From Hymenobacter gelipurpurascens (GTDB lineage: Bacteria; Bacteroidota; Bacteroidia; Cytophagales; Hymenobacteraceae): DNA of 64,000 bases. Below the pieces are notes generated by a model. That model was given only the letters and a program-made list of their open reading frames with translations. It was not told where the DNA came from and ran no database searches. Position numbers and translations under genes: made by a program. The stretch is from positions 2,480,001-2,544,000 of the forward strand of contig NZ_FYEW01000001.1 in assembly GCF_900187375.1 (NCBI RefSeq). The letters run 5' to 3'. Of the stretch, positions 16,997 to 25,725 are shown piece after piece (the first letter of the stretch is position 1; each line of letters begins with the position of its first letter).

Positions 16997-17570
16997 ACTT
17001 CGCTTTCTCGAAGATCATGCCATCCGAGTCCATGCAATAGCGCTGGCCGGTAGGCTTCGGGCCGTCGTCGAAGACGTGGCCTAGGTGGCCGCCGCACTTG
17101 GCGCAAACCAGTTCGTCGCGGCTCATGCCCAGGCTGTTGTCGGCGGTTACTTTCAGGCTGCTCTCGGTTGCCGGGGCCCAGAAGCTAGGCCACCCTGTGC
17201 CCGACTCAAACTTGGTTTCAGAAGAGAAAAGCAGGTTGTGGTCGGCGGCGCAATAGTAGTTGCCCTTCTCGTGGTTGTTGGCATACTTATTCACGAAAGG
17301 CCGCTCTGTGCCTTGCTGGCGCAGAATAAAGTATTGGGCGGGCGTAAGCTGGGCTTTCCACTGCGCGTCGGTTTTGCGCACCGGAAACTCGTCGGGCTTG
17401 CCTGTTACCAATTTGGGCTTGGGGTAAGATTTGGCGGCAGCCGACGGGTTGGTTACTGGCCTAGGCGAATCAGCCAGATCCATTTTGGCGTCGCGGGCGC
17501 TTTTGTTCTGGGAGCAGGCCGTGTTGAAAGTTGCTACAGAAAGCAGCAGAATAAGCAAAGAAGAGCGCAT
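16995..17570 (-). CDS. msrB: Peptide-methionine (R)-S-oxide reductase, lipoprotein form
   Basis: MsrB reduces the R form of methionine sulfoxide in proteins. This 191-residue version has a lipoprotein signal ([12 protein letters not shown], lipobox FNTAC), so it is expected on a membrane facing the periplasm, as an envelope repair enzyme. The domain starts near residue 60 ([22 protein letters not shown]) and holds [20 protein letters not shown] and the catalytic Cys in RYCMDSDGM. The second zinc site is intact (CAKC). In the first, the second cysteine is replaced by Asp (CAAD). I chose ATG 17570, which gives a clean signal peptide. Confidence 0.92.
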   Translation of the reverse strand: MRSSLLILLLSVATFNTACSQNKSARDAKMDLADSPRPVTNPSAAAKSYPKPKLVTGKPDEFPVRKTDAQWKAQLTPAQYFILRQQGTERPFVNKYANNHEKGNYYCAADHNLLFSSETKFESGTGWPSFWAPATESSLKVTADNSLGMSRDELVCAKCGGHLGHVFDDGPKPTGQRYCMDSDGMIFEKAK

Positions 17571-17779
17571 GAGAGCAGGAAGAGGAGAATAGATGAGAAA
17601 GCAGCCCAAACTAGTGCAGTGGGCCGCTGAAATAACATACGCAGTAAGGCTACGGTTCGGCTTTCGCCCTACAGAAAGTTCTAGGCCACTCCATTCTGGA
17701 ACCTCAGGTGCCCAATGAGTTGTCTTGCGTATCGGCCGCTGCCGCTTCCTCTCTCAGTAACAATTCTTTACTGCAAGTT

Positions 17780-17805
17780 TTTGCGCTAAACATTCCGTAC
17801 CTTTG
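17780..17805 (+). promoter_or_regulatory. Probable promoter of typA
   Basis: TACCTTTG at 17798-17805 is a full TAnnTTTG box lying 19 bases before the ATG. The TTTG at 17780-17783 is only 14 bases upstream of it, shorter than usual, so the -33 part is weak. Confidence 0.45.
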
Positions 17806-17824
17806 CAGCCGGAAAACCCTTTGT

Positions 17825-19633
17825 ATGCAGAACATCCGTAATATCGCCATCATCGCGCACGTTGACCACGGCAAGACCACGCTCGTGGACAAGATCATCC
17901 ATGCTTCCAAGCTGTTCGACGAACACCAGCAGTTCGACGACCTGATTCTGGACAACAATGACTTGGAGCGTGAGCGAGGCATTACCATCGTCTCGAAGAA
18001 CGTATCAGTTCGTTATAAAGACGTAAAAATCAACATCATCGACACCCCTGGTCACGCCGACTTCGGCGGCGAGGTGGAGCGTGTACTGAAGATGGCCGAC
18101 GGCGTATTGCTGCTTGTCGATGCCTTCGAAGGTGCCATGCCCCAGACTCGTTTCGTACTGGGCAAAGCCATTGACCTGGGCCTGAAGCCCATCGTGGTGG
18201 TGAACAAGGTCGACAAAGAAAACTGCCGCCCCGACGAGGTGCACGAGCAGGTGTTCGACCTCATGTTCAACCTGGGTGCCAACGAAGACCAGCTGGACTT
18301 CGTGACCCTGTACGGCTCTTCGAAGCAGGGCTGGATGAGCACCGACTGGAAAGAGAAGACCGATAGCATCATTCCGCTGCTTGATGCCGTGGTAGCTTCT
18401 ATCCCGCCCGCTCCTACCTTGGATGGCACGCCCCAGATGCAGGTTACTTCGCTCGACTACTCGTCGTTTGTAGGCCGTATCGCTATTGGCCGTGTACACC
18501 GCGGCACGCTGAAAGAAGGCGCTAACATGAGCCTGGTGAAGCGTGATGGCACTATCAAAAAAGTAAAAATCAAAGAACTGCAGGTGTTCGAAGGCTTGGG
18601 TCGCACCAAAGTTTCGGAAGTTAGCTCCGGCGAAATCTGCGCCGTAACCGGCATCGAAGGTTTCGATATCGGCGATACGCTGGCCGATGCCGAGAATCCT
18701 GAAGGATTGGCGGTTATCAGCATCGACGAGCCGACGATGAACATGCTGTTCACCATCAACAACTCGCCGTTCTTCGGTAAGGAAGGTAAATTCGTGACCT
18801 CGCGTCACCTGCGTGACCGTCTGTTCAAGGAAACCGAGAAAAACCTGGCCCTGCGCGTTAAGGAAACCGATAAGGAAGACACGTTCCTCGTGTACGGCCG
18901 CGGTATTCTTCACTTGTCGGTTCTCATCGAGACCATGCGTCGTGAAGGGTTTGAGTTGCAGGTAGGCCAGCCGCAGGTACTGTTCCGCGAGGATGACAAC
19001 GGCAACCGCACCGAGCCCATCGAGCACTTAGTGGTTGACGTACCGGAGGAAACTGCTGGTAAGGTTATCGAGCTGGTGACGATGCGCAAAGGCGAGCTGA
19101 CCATCATGGAGCCTAAGGGCGACTTGCAGCACTTGGAGTTCAATATTCCTGCTCGTGGTCTGATTGGTCTGCGTAACAACGTGCTGACCGCCACCGCTGG
19201 TGAGGCCATTATGAACCACCGTTTCGCTTCGTACGAGCCTTACAAAGGCGTAATTCCTGGCCGTATCAGCGGTTCGCTGATTGCTATGGAAACTGGTCCC
19301 GGTACTGCTTATACCATCGATAAGATGCAGGACCGCGGTGAGTTCTTCGTAGAGCCCGGTGAGGAAGTGTACGCTGGCCAGGTTATCGGTGAGCACACTC
19401 GCCCCAACGACTTGACTATCAACATTCAGAAAGGCAAGAAGCTCACGAACATGCGTGCTTCGGGTACGGATGACAACGTGAAGATTGTACCGAAGCGTCA
19501 ATTCTCGCTGGAAGAAGCCATGGAATACATCCAGAAGGATGAGTACCTGGAAGTAACCCCGAAATCGGTGCGGATGCGTAAGATCCTACTCGACGAGAAC
19601 GAGCGTCTGCGTTCGGCCAAGAAAGTAGACTAG
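17825..19633 (+). CDS. typA: Ribosome-associated GTPase TypA/BipA
   Basis: TypA is an EF-G-like translational GTPase that helps 50S assembly and growth under stress or cold. The 602-residue protein begins MQNIRNIAIIAHVDHGKTTL (G1 loop near residue 16), with RERGITI (G2), IIDTPGHADFGGEV (G3) and VVNKVDKENCRPDEV (G4). It then has an EF-Tu-like domain II, an EF-G-like domain and the TypA-specific C terminus (ANDLTINI-type PNDLTINIQKGKKLTNMRASG). The TNMR-S-G motif separates it from LepA and EF-G. The longer frame upstream runs through the promoter and is rejected. A strong terminator follows. Confidence 0.96.
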   Translation: MQNIRNIAIIAHVDHGKTTLVDKIIHASKLFDEHQQFDDLILDNNDLERERGITIVSKNVSVRYKDVKINIIDTPGHADFGGEVERVLKMADGVLLLVDAFEGAMPQTRFVLGKAIDLGLKPIVVVNKVDKENCRPDEVHEQVFDLMFNLGANEDQLDFVTLYGSSKQGWMSTDWKEKTDSIIPLLDAVVASIPPAPTLDGTPQMQVTSLDYSSFVGRIAIGRVHRGTLKEGANMSLVKRDGTIKKVKIKELQVFEGLGRTKVSEVSSGEICAVTGIEGFDIGDTLADAENPEGLAVISIDEPTMNMLFTINNSPFFGKEGKFVTSRHLRDRLFKETEKNLALRVKETDKEDTFLVYGRGILHLSVLIETMRREGFELQVGQPQVLFREDDNGNRTEPIEHLVVDVPEETAGKVIELVTMRKGELTIMEPKGDLQHLEFNIPARGLIGLRNNVLTATAGEAIMNHRFASYEPYKGVIPGRISGSLIAMETGPGTAYTIDKMQDRGEFFVEPGEEVYAGQVIGEHTRPNDLTINIQKGKKLTNMRASGTDDNVKIVPKRQFSLEEAMEYIQKDEYLEVTPKSVRMRKILLDENERLRSAKKVD

Positions 19634-19652
19634 TTTTTAAACTGTCTGAATG

Positions 19653-19686
19653 AAAAGGGGCGCGACTTAGGTCGCGCCCCTTTTTT
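19653..19686 (+). terminator. Terminator of typA
   Basis: The stem AAAAGGGGCGCGAC pairs perfectly with GTCGCGCCCCTTTT around a 4-base loop and is followed by a T run. Confidence 0.92.
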
Positions 19687-19704
19687 GTGTTTAGGCCTGA
19701 CAGG

Positions 19705-20508
19705 TTAGCGTTTCTGCAGTAGCCACACATCCTGCATGGCGTAGCCGGCTTGGCGCTGGCCTGGCAGATGCTCTAGGATGTCGGCCTGCTGCCCAAACAG
19801 CCCGCGCAAATACGCTGGCGGCTGAAACGCCGCAAACAACCGGTGCCCCTCCTCTACCTGTCTCCGGATAACCACCTGATCGGCATCGAAAGTAGCACGC
19901 TCAGCCTCGGTCATTACTTCCCGAAATACGGCACCGTGCGTGGTAAACAACAGTACGCCGCCCGACCGTGTGACGCGCATCAGCTCATCATACCACTTCT
20001 GGTGGCCTAGCGCAGAGAGATGTGTAAAGATGGAGATGCCGTACACCGCATCGAAGGTGTGGGCGGCCGCAGCCAGGGGCGGCTCCATGGCGTTCAGCAG
20101 AAACTCAATACCGGGCAGATGCTGGCGGCACCATTCAATAGACTGCGGGTTGTAGTCGGTGGCGGTGAAGCGGCAGCTTTCGCCCAGCAAGGCAGGCATA
20201 TGGCGGATAACCCGGCCAGGGCCACAACCCCAATCGAGGATATGCTTATTGCGCAGCTCCAGGTGTCTGGCCAGGTGCTCTTGCACCCACTGCGCCGTGT
20301 CTAGGCCATCTTCGTAGTACTTGCGGTAGTTGAGTTGAAAGGCCTCGTACATCAACCCATCCGGTGGTAGTGCTACGGTGGGGTTTGCCACCCGGAAGGC
20401 TCGGTTTGCGTGGCGGTTTCGGTAGCGCATGATAGCAAACCGCAGGCGGTCGGCGGCATGCATCAGGCCAGCTTGGCGAAGGAAGTGCGTGAGGGTACTC
20501 TTGTTCAT
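19705..20508 (-). CDS. Class I SAM-dependent methyltransferase
   Basis: The 267-residue protein has motif I as ILDWGCGPGRVIRHM, an acidic loop FTATDYNPQSIEWC, FDAVYGISIFTHL (motif II/III region) and VTRSGGVLLFTTHG. These define a Rossmann-fold methyltransferase of the Methyltransf_11/25 type. The N-terminal 90 residues hold a basic helix and LPPDGLMYEAFQLNYRKYYEDGLDTA. That segment is seen in enzymes near glycan genes, but no such genes are adjacent here. Two starts are possible: I use ATG 20508, and ATG 20535 would add nine residues. The substrate is unknown. Confidence 0.82.
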   Translation of the reverse strand: MNKSTLTHFLRQAGLMHAADRLRFAIMRYRNRHANRAFRVANPTVALPPDGLMYEAFQLNYRKYYEDGLDTAQWVQEHLARHLELRNKHILDWGCGPGRVIRHMPALLGESCRFTATDYNPQSIEWCRQHLPGIEFLLNAMEPPLAAAAHTFDAVYGISIFTHLSALGHQKWYDELMRVTRSGGVLLFTTHGAVFREVMTEAERATFDADQVVIRRQVEEGHRLFAAFQPPAYLRGLFGQQADILEHLPGQRQAGYAMQDVWLLQKR

Positions 20509-20748
20509 TGCGACAATATCCGCATTGCCCGGCAATGCCTCACTTTGGTGGCCTACTGACAGCGCTTGGCAGTAGCGTTCAGTTCTGTTAAGCCACGTGG
20601 CTCAGAGAGGTTTCTGGGTGCTTAATGTGCTATGTCTGTAGTATCTTTATATTTCTAAGGGCACACATGGGAGCCGCTCACTAGTTGCCTTCCGGTTGAT
20701 TTACTGCCGCTTTTATCCAGTTGCTATCCGCTCTATTTCTCCTTGTTC

Positions 20749-23646
20749 ATGCTAGCAACTTCTGCCCTGCTACCCATTTTCAACGCGCTGCCTGATGCCT
20801 ACCTGCTCCTCTCCCCTGCTCTGCTGGTAGAAGCGGCCAGCGACGCGTATTTGGCCGCTACTCTCACGAAGCGCGAGCAGTTGGTAGGACAATATATTTT
20901 TGACGCTTTTCCTGATAATCCGCAAACCCCTGAAGCGCGGGCAGTAGAAAACCTGCGCGCCTCCCTGGCCAAGGTACTGGCCACGGGCCAGCCCCACGAA
21001 ATGGCCCAGCAGCATTATGATGTGCCCAATCCGGAACTTCCCGGCCAGTTTGTGGAGCGCCACTGGCTGCCCCGTAACATTCCCATCCTCGATGAGCTAG
21101 GCCAGGTAGCGCACATTTTGCACGTTGTAACCAACGTGACGACGCAGGTGCATGATGCGAAGGAGCTGCGCGCAAGCAAGGCGCGTGAAATGGCGGCTCT
21201 CACCGAGGCCGAAACCCAACGCAACCGACTGCAGGCGCTTATATCGCAGGCCCCTGCTCTCATTGCCAGTCTTAGAGGTTCGGCGCATGTTATAGAGCTA
21301 GCCAACGAGAGCTTTAAGCAGATGTTCGGAAACCGTGAGTTAATCGGTAAGCCGTACAGCGAAGCGGTGCCGGAATTAGGCGAGCAGGGCTTCATCGACT
21401 TGCTGGATAAGGTATACCAGACCGGCGAAACACACTACGGCAACGAAGTACTGGCCTACATAGACCGCACAAATTCCGGGCAGCGAGAACCCCTGTATTT
21501 CAACTTCACTTATCAGGCAACCCACACTCCGGCCGGAGAGATAGAAGGAGTATTATTGTTTGCCTACGATGTCACGACTCAGGTGGTAGCCCGGCAGCAG
21601 GTACAACAGCTTAATGGGGAGCTGGAAGCCCGCGTGACAGAACGCACCCAAGCCCTCCAGCAGGCCCAACTGGAAGCGGAGCGCCAGCGCACCCGTCTGC
21701 ACCGGTTTTTCATGCAGGCGCCGGCCGCTATCTGCATTCTGGATGGGCCTGAGCTGGTGTATGAGCTGGTGAATCCTGGCTATCAGGAGTTATTTCCGGG
21801 CCGCGAACTGCTCGGTAGGCCTATTGCAGAAGCCTTGCCTGAAATTGTAGGCCACTCGGTATACCAAACGTTTCGGTCGGTATACGAAACCGGGGTGACG
21901 CACGAGGAGTATTCCCTGCTTATCCCGATAGCGCGCCCCGAAGATGGCGTGCTGGAAAACCGCTACTTCAACTATATCCAGCAGGCCCGCCACGACGAGC
22001 AGGGCCTTATTGATGGAGTATTGGTGTTTGCCCTGGAAGTAACGGAGCAGGTATTGGCCCACCAGCAGGCAGAGGCGGCCCAGACCAGCGCCCTGGCCGC
22101 CGCCGAGCTACTGGCCGCCCAGCGGGAGAATTTTCACCGAGTATTTGAACAAACGCCGGCCAGTATTGCCATTCTGCGTGGCCCCAACCACCAGTTCGAT
22201 TATGTAAATCCGGGCTACCAGCAGCTTTTCCCGGGCCGGCAACTCGTTGGGCGGTCTATGGTGGAAGCCCTCCCCGAAACCATCGAATTTGGTTTTGTGG
22301 CGTTGCTGGATCGGGTGTTTCAAACCAGAGAGCCTTTTTTTGGGGCAGAGATGCCCCTGCGCGTAGCAGATGAAGCTGGCCATCTGCTACCCGAGGCCTA
22401 CTTCACCTTCACCTACCAGGCCTACCAGGAGCAGGGCCAGACGGCGGGGGTATCTATTTTCGCCTTTGAAGTAACGGAGCAGGTGCTGGCGCGGCGAGAA
22501 GCGGTGGCCCAGCAGGCCCAACTCCAGACCCTGTTTGAGCAGGCGCCCGTGGCCATAGCCATCTTCCAGGGGTCCGAGCAGGTCATAGCCGTAGCCAACC
22601 CCCGGATGGCCGCCCTCTGGGGCCGTACGCCAGAACAGGTGGTTGGCAAGCCCATGCTGGAAGCGCTGCCCGAGATACGCGACCAAGGCTTTAAGGAGCT
22701 GCTTGATCAGGTAGTGACAACAGGAGAGGCATTTGTGGCGAATGAGGTGAAAGCGGTGCTACAGCGCAACGGGCTACTGGAAACAGTATACTTCAACTTT
22801 GTCTACCAGCCCATGCGCAACCTGGAGGGTAAAATCACCAGCGTGGCCGGGGTGGCCACCGAAGTAGGCGAGCAGGTGAAAGCGCGGCAGCAAATGCAGG
22901 CCCTCAACGACCAGCTACAGGCCTCCGTGGCCGATCTGGGGGCATCCAACAAGCTCCTTACGCGCACGAACCAAGACCTCGACAACTTTGTGTACGCGGC
23001 CTCCCACGACCTCAAACAGCCAGTAAACAATTTGGCTGGACTCTTTGGTGAGTTGCAGCGCAATGTGGTTTTCACTGATAAAGCGGAGGAAGAATTGCTG
23101 CTCCCCCTGATTCAAGAGGCTCTGCAACAGCTCAGCATCACGATTGATGATCTGGCGGCCCTGGGGCAGGCGCAGCAGGTCAGGGAGGTGCCGGCAGAGC
23201 TGGTATCACTGGAGGAGCTAACGGAAGAGGTGCTTAGCTCTCTGGAGCCGCAGGCGCGGGCGGCGCGGGCGCGCGTCACCACCGATTTTACGGCCCGGCC
23301 TACTGTTTCCTTTGCCCGCGCCAACCTGCGCACGGTGCTGCAAAATCTTCTCGCTAACTCCTTCAAATACGCAGACCCAACCCGACCGGCGCGCATTCAT
23401 CTTTCCGTTTGGCTGGATGAAGGCCAGCCGGTATTGGTGGTTGATGATAACGGTTTGGGCTTCGATGCCGAAAAATACGGGGCGGAGCTGTTTCATCTGT
23501 TCCGGAGGTTTCACCACCACACAGCGGGCACGGGCGTAGGCCTGTATCTGGTAAACCGCATTGTGCAAGCCAACGGGGGCAGCATTGAAGTAGAAAGCCA
23601 AGAAGGAGAAGGCGCCACATTCCGCGTGAGGCTGGGGCCCGCCTAG
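20749..23646 (+). CDS. Soluble hybrid-free histidine kinase with five PAS domains
   Basis: The 965-residue protein has no signal or membrane helix, so it senses in the cytoplasm. Five PAS-like domains sit in tandem, at about residues 1-130, 155-280, 310-440, 465-590 and 600-720. They share F-x-Q-(A/T)-P-x-x-I, G(R)x(L/P)-(E/A)-x-LPE and (Y/F)F(N/T)F-Y-(Q)-x. The kinase core follows: His753 in AASHDLKQPVNNLAG (HisKA), the N box NLLANSFKY, G1 VVDDNGLGFD and G2 GTGVGLYLV. Domains 3, 4 and 5 are close in sequence and point to recent duplication. There is no receiver domain or partner regulator next to it. The ligand is unknown. The start is ATG 20749. Confidence 0.9.
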   Translation: MLATSALLPIFNALPDAYLLLSPALLVEAASDAYLAATLTKREQLVGQYIFDAFPDNPQTPEARAVENLRASLAKVLATGQPHEMAQQHYDVPNPELPGQFVERHWLPRNIPILDELGQVAHILHVVTNVTTQVHDAKELRASKAREMAALTEAETQRNRLQALISQAPALIASLRGSAHVIELANESFKQMFGNRELIGKPYSEAVPELGEQGFIDLLDKVYQTGETHYGNEVLAYIDRTNSGQREPLYFNFTYQATHTPAGEIEGVLLFAYDVTTQVVARQQVQQLNGELEARVTERTQALQQAQLEAERQRTRLHRFFMQAPAAICILDGPELVYELVNPGYQELFPGRELLGRPIAEALPEIVGHSVYQTFRSVYETGVTHEEYSLLIPIARPEDGVLENRYFNYIQQARHDEQGLIDGVLVFALEVTEQVLAHQQAEAAQTSALAAAELLAAQRENFHRVFEQTPASIAILRGPNHQFDYVNPGYQQLFPGRQLVGRSMVEALPETIEFGFVALLDRVFQTREPFFGAEMPLRVADEAGHLLPEAYFTFTYQAYQEQGQTAGVSIFAFEVTEQVLARREAVAQQAQLQTLFEQAPVAIAIFQGSEQVIAVANPRMAALWGRTPEQVVGKPMLEALPEIRDQGFKELLDQVVTTGEAFVANEVKAVLQRNGLLETVYFNFVYQPMRNLEGKITSVAGVATEVGEQVKARQQMQALNDQLQASVADLGASNKLLTRTNQDLDNFVYAASHDLKQPVNNLAGLFGELQRNVVFTDKAEEELLLPLIQEALQQLSITIDDLAALGQAQQVREVPAELVSLEELTEEVLSSLEPQARAARARVTTDFTARPTVSFARANLRTVLQNLLANSFKYADPTRPARIHLSVWLDEGQPVLVVDDNGLGFDAEKYGAELFHLFRRFHHHTAGTGVGLYLVNRIVQANGGSIEVESQEGEGATFRVRLGPA

Positions 23647-23662
23647 GCCACATAACCGGCTC

Positions 23663-23995
23663 TTATGGCTGCGGCATTTTGGAGAAGAGGTTGATAACCA
23701 GAATACCCGCCAGAATCAGCAATAGGCCTAGGGCCGCCGGCCAGTCGGGTATTTGCCGGTAAAGCACTACGCCTACCAGCGTAATCAGCAGAATGCCCAC
23801 CCCCGACCACACGGCGTAGGCAATACCAATCGGGATGACCCTGAGCGTAAGGCTGAGGCAGTAGAACGACACGCCGTAGCCCACCACCACGATGATGCTG
23901 GGCATCAGCCTGGAAAACCCAGCCGAAGCCTTCAGGGCAGAGGTGGCAATGGTTTCGGCCACAATGGCCAGCAGCAGGATAAGCCAGTGTTTCAT
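23663..23995 (-). CDS. SMR-family small multidrug efflux protein
   Basis: The 110-residue protein has four membrane helices and the SMR hallmark glutamate in helix 1 (LAIVAETIATSALKASAGF), which carries the protons exchanged for a cationic drug. AYAVWSGVGILLITLVGV in helix 3 matches EmrE/QacE. Two such subunits form an antiparallel dimer in the inner membrane. EmrE-like and guanidinium-exporter (SugE/Gdx) members are hard to separate by eye. The KAS-GF after the Glu helix and A-W-S-G-x-G point to the EmrE side. It starts three bases after acyP ends, so the two genes are one operon. Confidence 0.9.
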   Translation of the reverse strand: MKHWLILLLAIVAETIATSALKASAGFSRLMPSIIVVVGYGVSFYCLSLTLRVIPIGIAYAVWSGVGILLITLVGVVLYRQIPDWPAALGLLLILAGILVINLFSKMPQP

Positions 23996-23998
23996 GCG

Positions 23999-24280
23999 CT
24001 AGGCCTCTCGCTTTACCTCAAAAGCCGTGTAGCCCTCCACTGGACCGGACGCGGACTCCACTTTCGTTACGTGGGCAGCGGGTGGGCCTTGCTGGCACCA
24101 CGCCTGCAAGGCATCGAGTGCTTCCGCAGGGCCTTCGGCTTCAATGGAAACAGTGCCGTCGGGATTGTTGCAAACGGTGCCCCTGAGGCCCAGGCGACGG
24201 GCTTCGTGGCGGGTGCTTTGGCGGTAAAATACGCCCTGCACCTGGCCATGGACGCGAATAGAACGGTGTTCGATGGACAT
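23999..24280 (-). CDS. acyP: Acylphosphatase
   Basis: This small cytosolic enzyme (93 residues) hydrolyses acyl phosphates. It carries the family signature GxVQGVxxR as VHGQVQGVFYRQST, where Arg binds the phosphate, and the catalytic Asn in CNNPDGTVSIEAEG near residue 39. The central position of G-x-V in the second motif is GTV. Length is typical. It is immediately upstream of the SMR gene in the same direction. The final codons and stop form a GGCCTAG motif copy. Confidence 0.94.
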   Translation of the reverse strand: MSIEHRSIRVHGQVQGVFYRQSTRHEARRLGLRGTVCNNPDGTVSIEAEGPAEALDALQAWCQQGPPAAHVTKVESASGPVEGYTAFEVKREA

Positions 24281-24430
24281 AGTGCCTCTATCTTTGATTG
24301 CTGGCTTGTACGAAGCTCCCCGGAAAAGTGGCTGTTAGACGCCGCACTGGCCTAGGCCACTCTGGCACCCAACCTGGCTCGGTTGCGTACACGTAGCCCT
24401 TGCTTTCTGCCGCCTATCTCTCCCCTCTCC

Positions 24431-25561
24431 ATGCGCTACCTGCTCCGCAACTGCACGCTCTACACTGGCACCGCCGTACTCCCACAGCACGCGCTTCTCC
24501 TCCACGAAGGCCACATAGAAGCCGTGCTGCCCGATACGGGCTCGTGGCCTGCAGATGTGCCCGTAGTAGATGCGCGCGGCCTGAACGTAGCGCCGGGCCT
24601 GCTGGATCTGCAGATATACGGCGCGGGCGGGCACCTCTTTTCCGTGTCACCTGGCCTAGAGGCGCTGACGGCGCTAGAGCAGCACACGTTTCGGCATGGC
24701 ACCACCGGTTACCTGGCCACCATGCCCACCAACTCCTGGCACATGATGCGCACGGCGCTGGAAGTAGGCCAGGAATTTCAACAGCGCCACCCTGCATCGG
24801 GTCTGTTGGGCATTCATCTGGAAGGGCCGTACATCAACCCCATCAAGAAGGGCGCCCATCAGGAGGAGTTCATTCATGCGCCTACTGTGACAGAAGTGGA
24901 GGAACTCCTGAAGCTAGCTGATGGCATCCTGAAGATCATGACGCTGGCGCCGGAAGTTGCTACGCCGGAGGTGGTAGCGCGGCTGCGGGAAGCGGGCGTG
25001 GTACTTTCGGCGGGGCACTCCAATGCCACGTATGCGCAGGCGGCAGCGGGTTTTCGGGAGGGCTTTACGGCCGCTACGCACTTGTTCAATGCCATGTCGG
25101 CGCTGCAGGGCCGGGAGCCGGGCATGGTGGGCGCTATTTACGATGCCGAACAGGCCTACGCCAGCATCATTGCCGATGGCATTCATTGCGACTTCGCCTC
25201 CGTGCGCATCAGCCAGAAAATCATGGGGGAGCGGCTTTTCCTTATTACCGATGCCGTAACCGACAGCCAGCACGGCGCCTACCGTTTCCAGTTGCGCCAC
25301 GACCATTATGTGGATGAACAGGGGATTCTGGGTGGCTCGGCCCTGACCATGCCTCAGGCCGTGCGCAACTGTGTGGAGCACGTAGGCCTCTCCCTGGAAG
25401 AAAGCCTGCGGATGGCTTCCCTCTACCCCGCCCGGGTGGCGGGCCTGCAGCAGCTAGGCTTGTTACAAGCCGGCCACCAGGCCGATTTCTTTCTGTTTGA
25501 CGCTAACCTGGAGGTGCACGCCACTGCCCGCATAGGCGAGCTGCACTGGCACCTGGCCTAG
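24431..25561 (+). CDS. nagA: N-acetylglucosamine-6-phosphate deacetylase
   Basis: NagA removes the acetyl group from GlcNAc-6-phosphate, feeding amino sugars from cell-wall recycling or chitin into glycolysis. The 376-residue amidohydrolase has APGLLDLQIYGAGGHLF at the start of the barrel, with Q-x-Y where E. coli NagA has Q-x-N. The metal-binding Glu follows in GIHLEGPYINPIKKGAHQ, then the His of SAGHSNATY, the His in ATHLFNAMSAL, IADGIHCDF, and the catalytic Asp in LITDAVTDS. The start ATG 24431 gives MRYLLRNCTLYTG, a normal beginning, and the longer TTG-initiated frame is rejected. No nagB or transporter is adjacent. Confidence 0.93.
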   Translation: MRYLLRNCTLYTGTAVLPQHALLLHEGHIEAVLPDTGSWPADVPVVDARGLNVAPGLLDLQIYGAGGHLFSVSPGLEALTALEQHTFRHGTTGYLATMPTNSWHMMRTALEVGQEFQQRHPASGLLGIHLEGPYINPIKKGAHQEEFIHAPTVTEVEELLKLADGILKIMTLAPEVATPEVVARLREAGVVLSAGHSNATYAQAAAGFREGFTAATHLFNAMSALQGREPGMVGAIYDAEQAYASIIADGIHCDFASVRISQKIMGERLFLITDAVTDSQHGAYRFQLRHDHYVDEQGILGGSALTMPQAVRNCVEHVGLSLEESLRMASLYPARVAGLQQLGLLQAGHQADFFLFDANLEVHATARIGELHWHLA

Positions 25562-25725
25562 CGCTGGAACTTGCCGAGCCACAACGGTATAGCGTTTCAC
25601 AACTGGGGATAGTAACTTAAGAAGTGACGCCGGACGAGCGCTAAGCCACCTGTAACGGGCGGTCTGGGTGATCTTCAGCAGACCTTCAGAAAGCGCTAGG
25701 TTCTTGCCCCGAACTTCCCCTCCCT

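Noticed and set aside
18005..19027. 340-codon open frame opposite typA
   Set aside because: It is entirely within typA on the other strand and shows composition expected of a shadow (His/Gln/Val-rich).
25562..25725. Cobalamin riboswitch before the TonB receptor
   Set aside because: GGTCTG/CAGACC pairing and a GCCAC word are present, but the B12 box and the core arrangement are not, and the leader is short.
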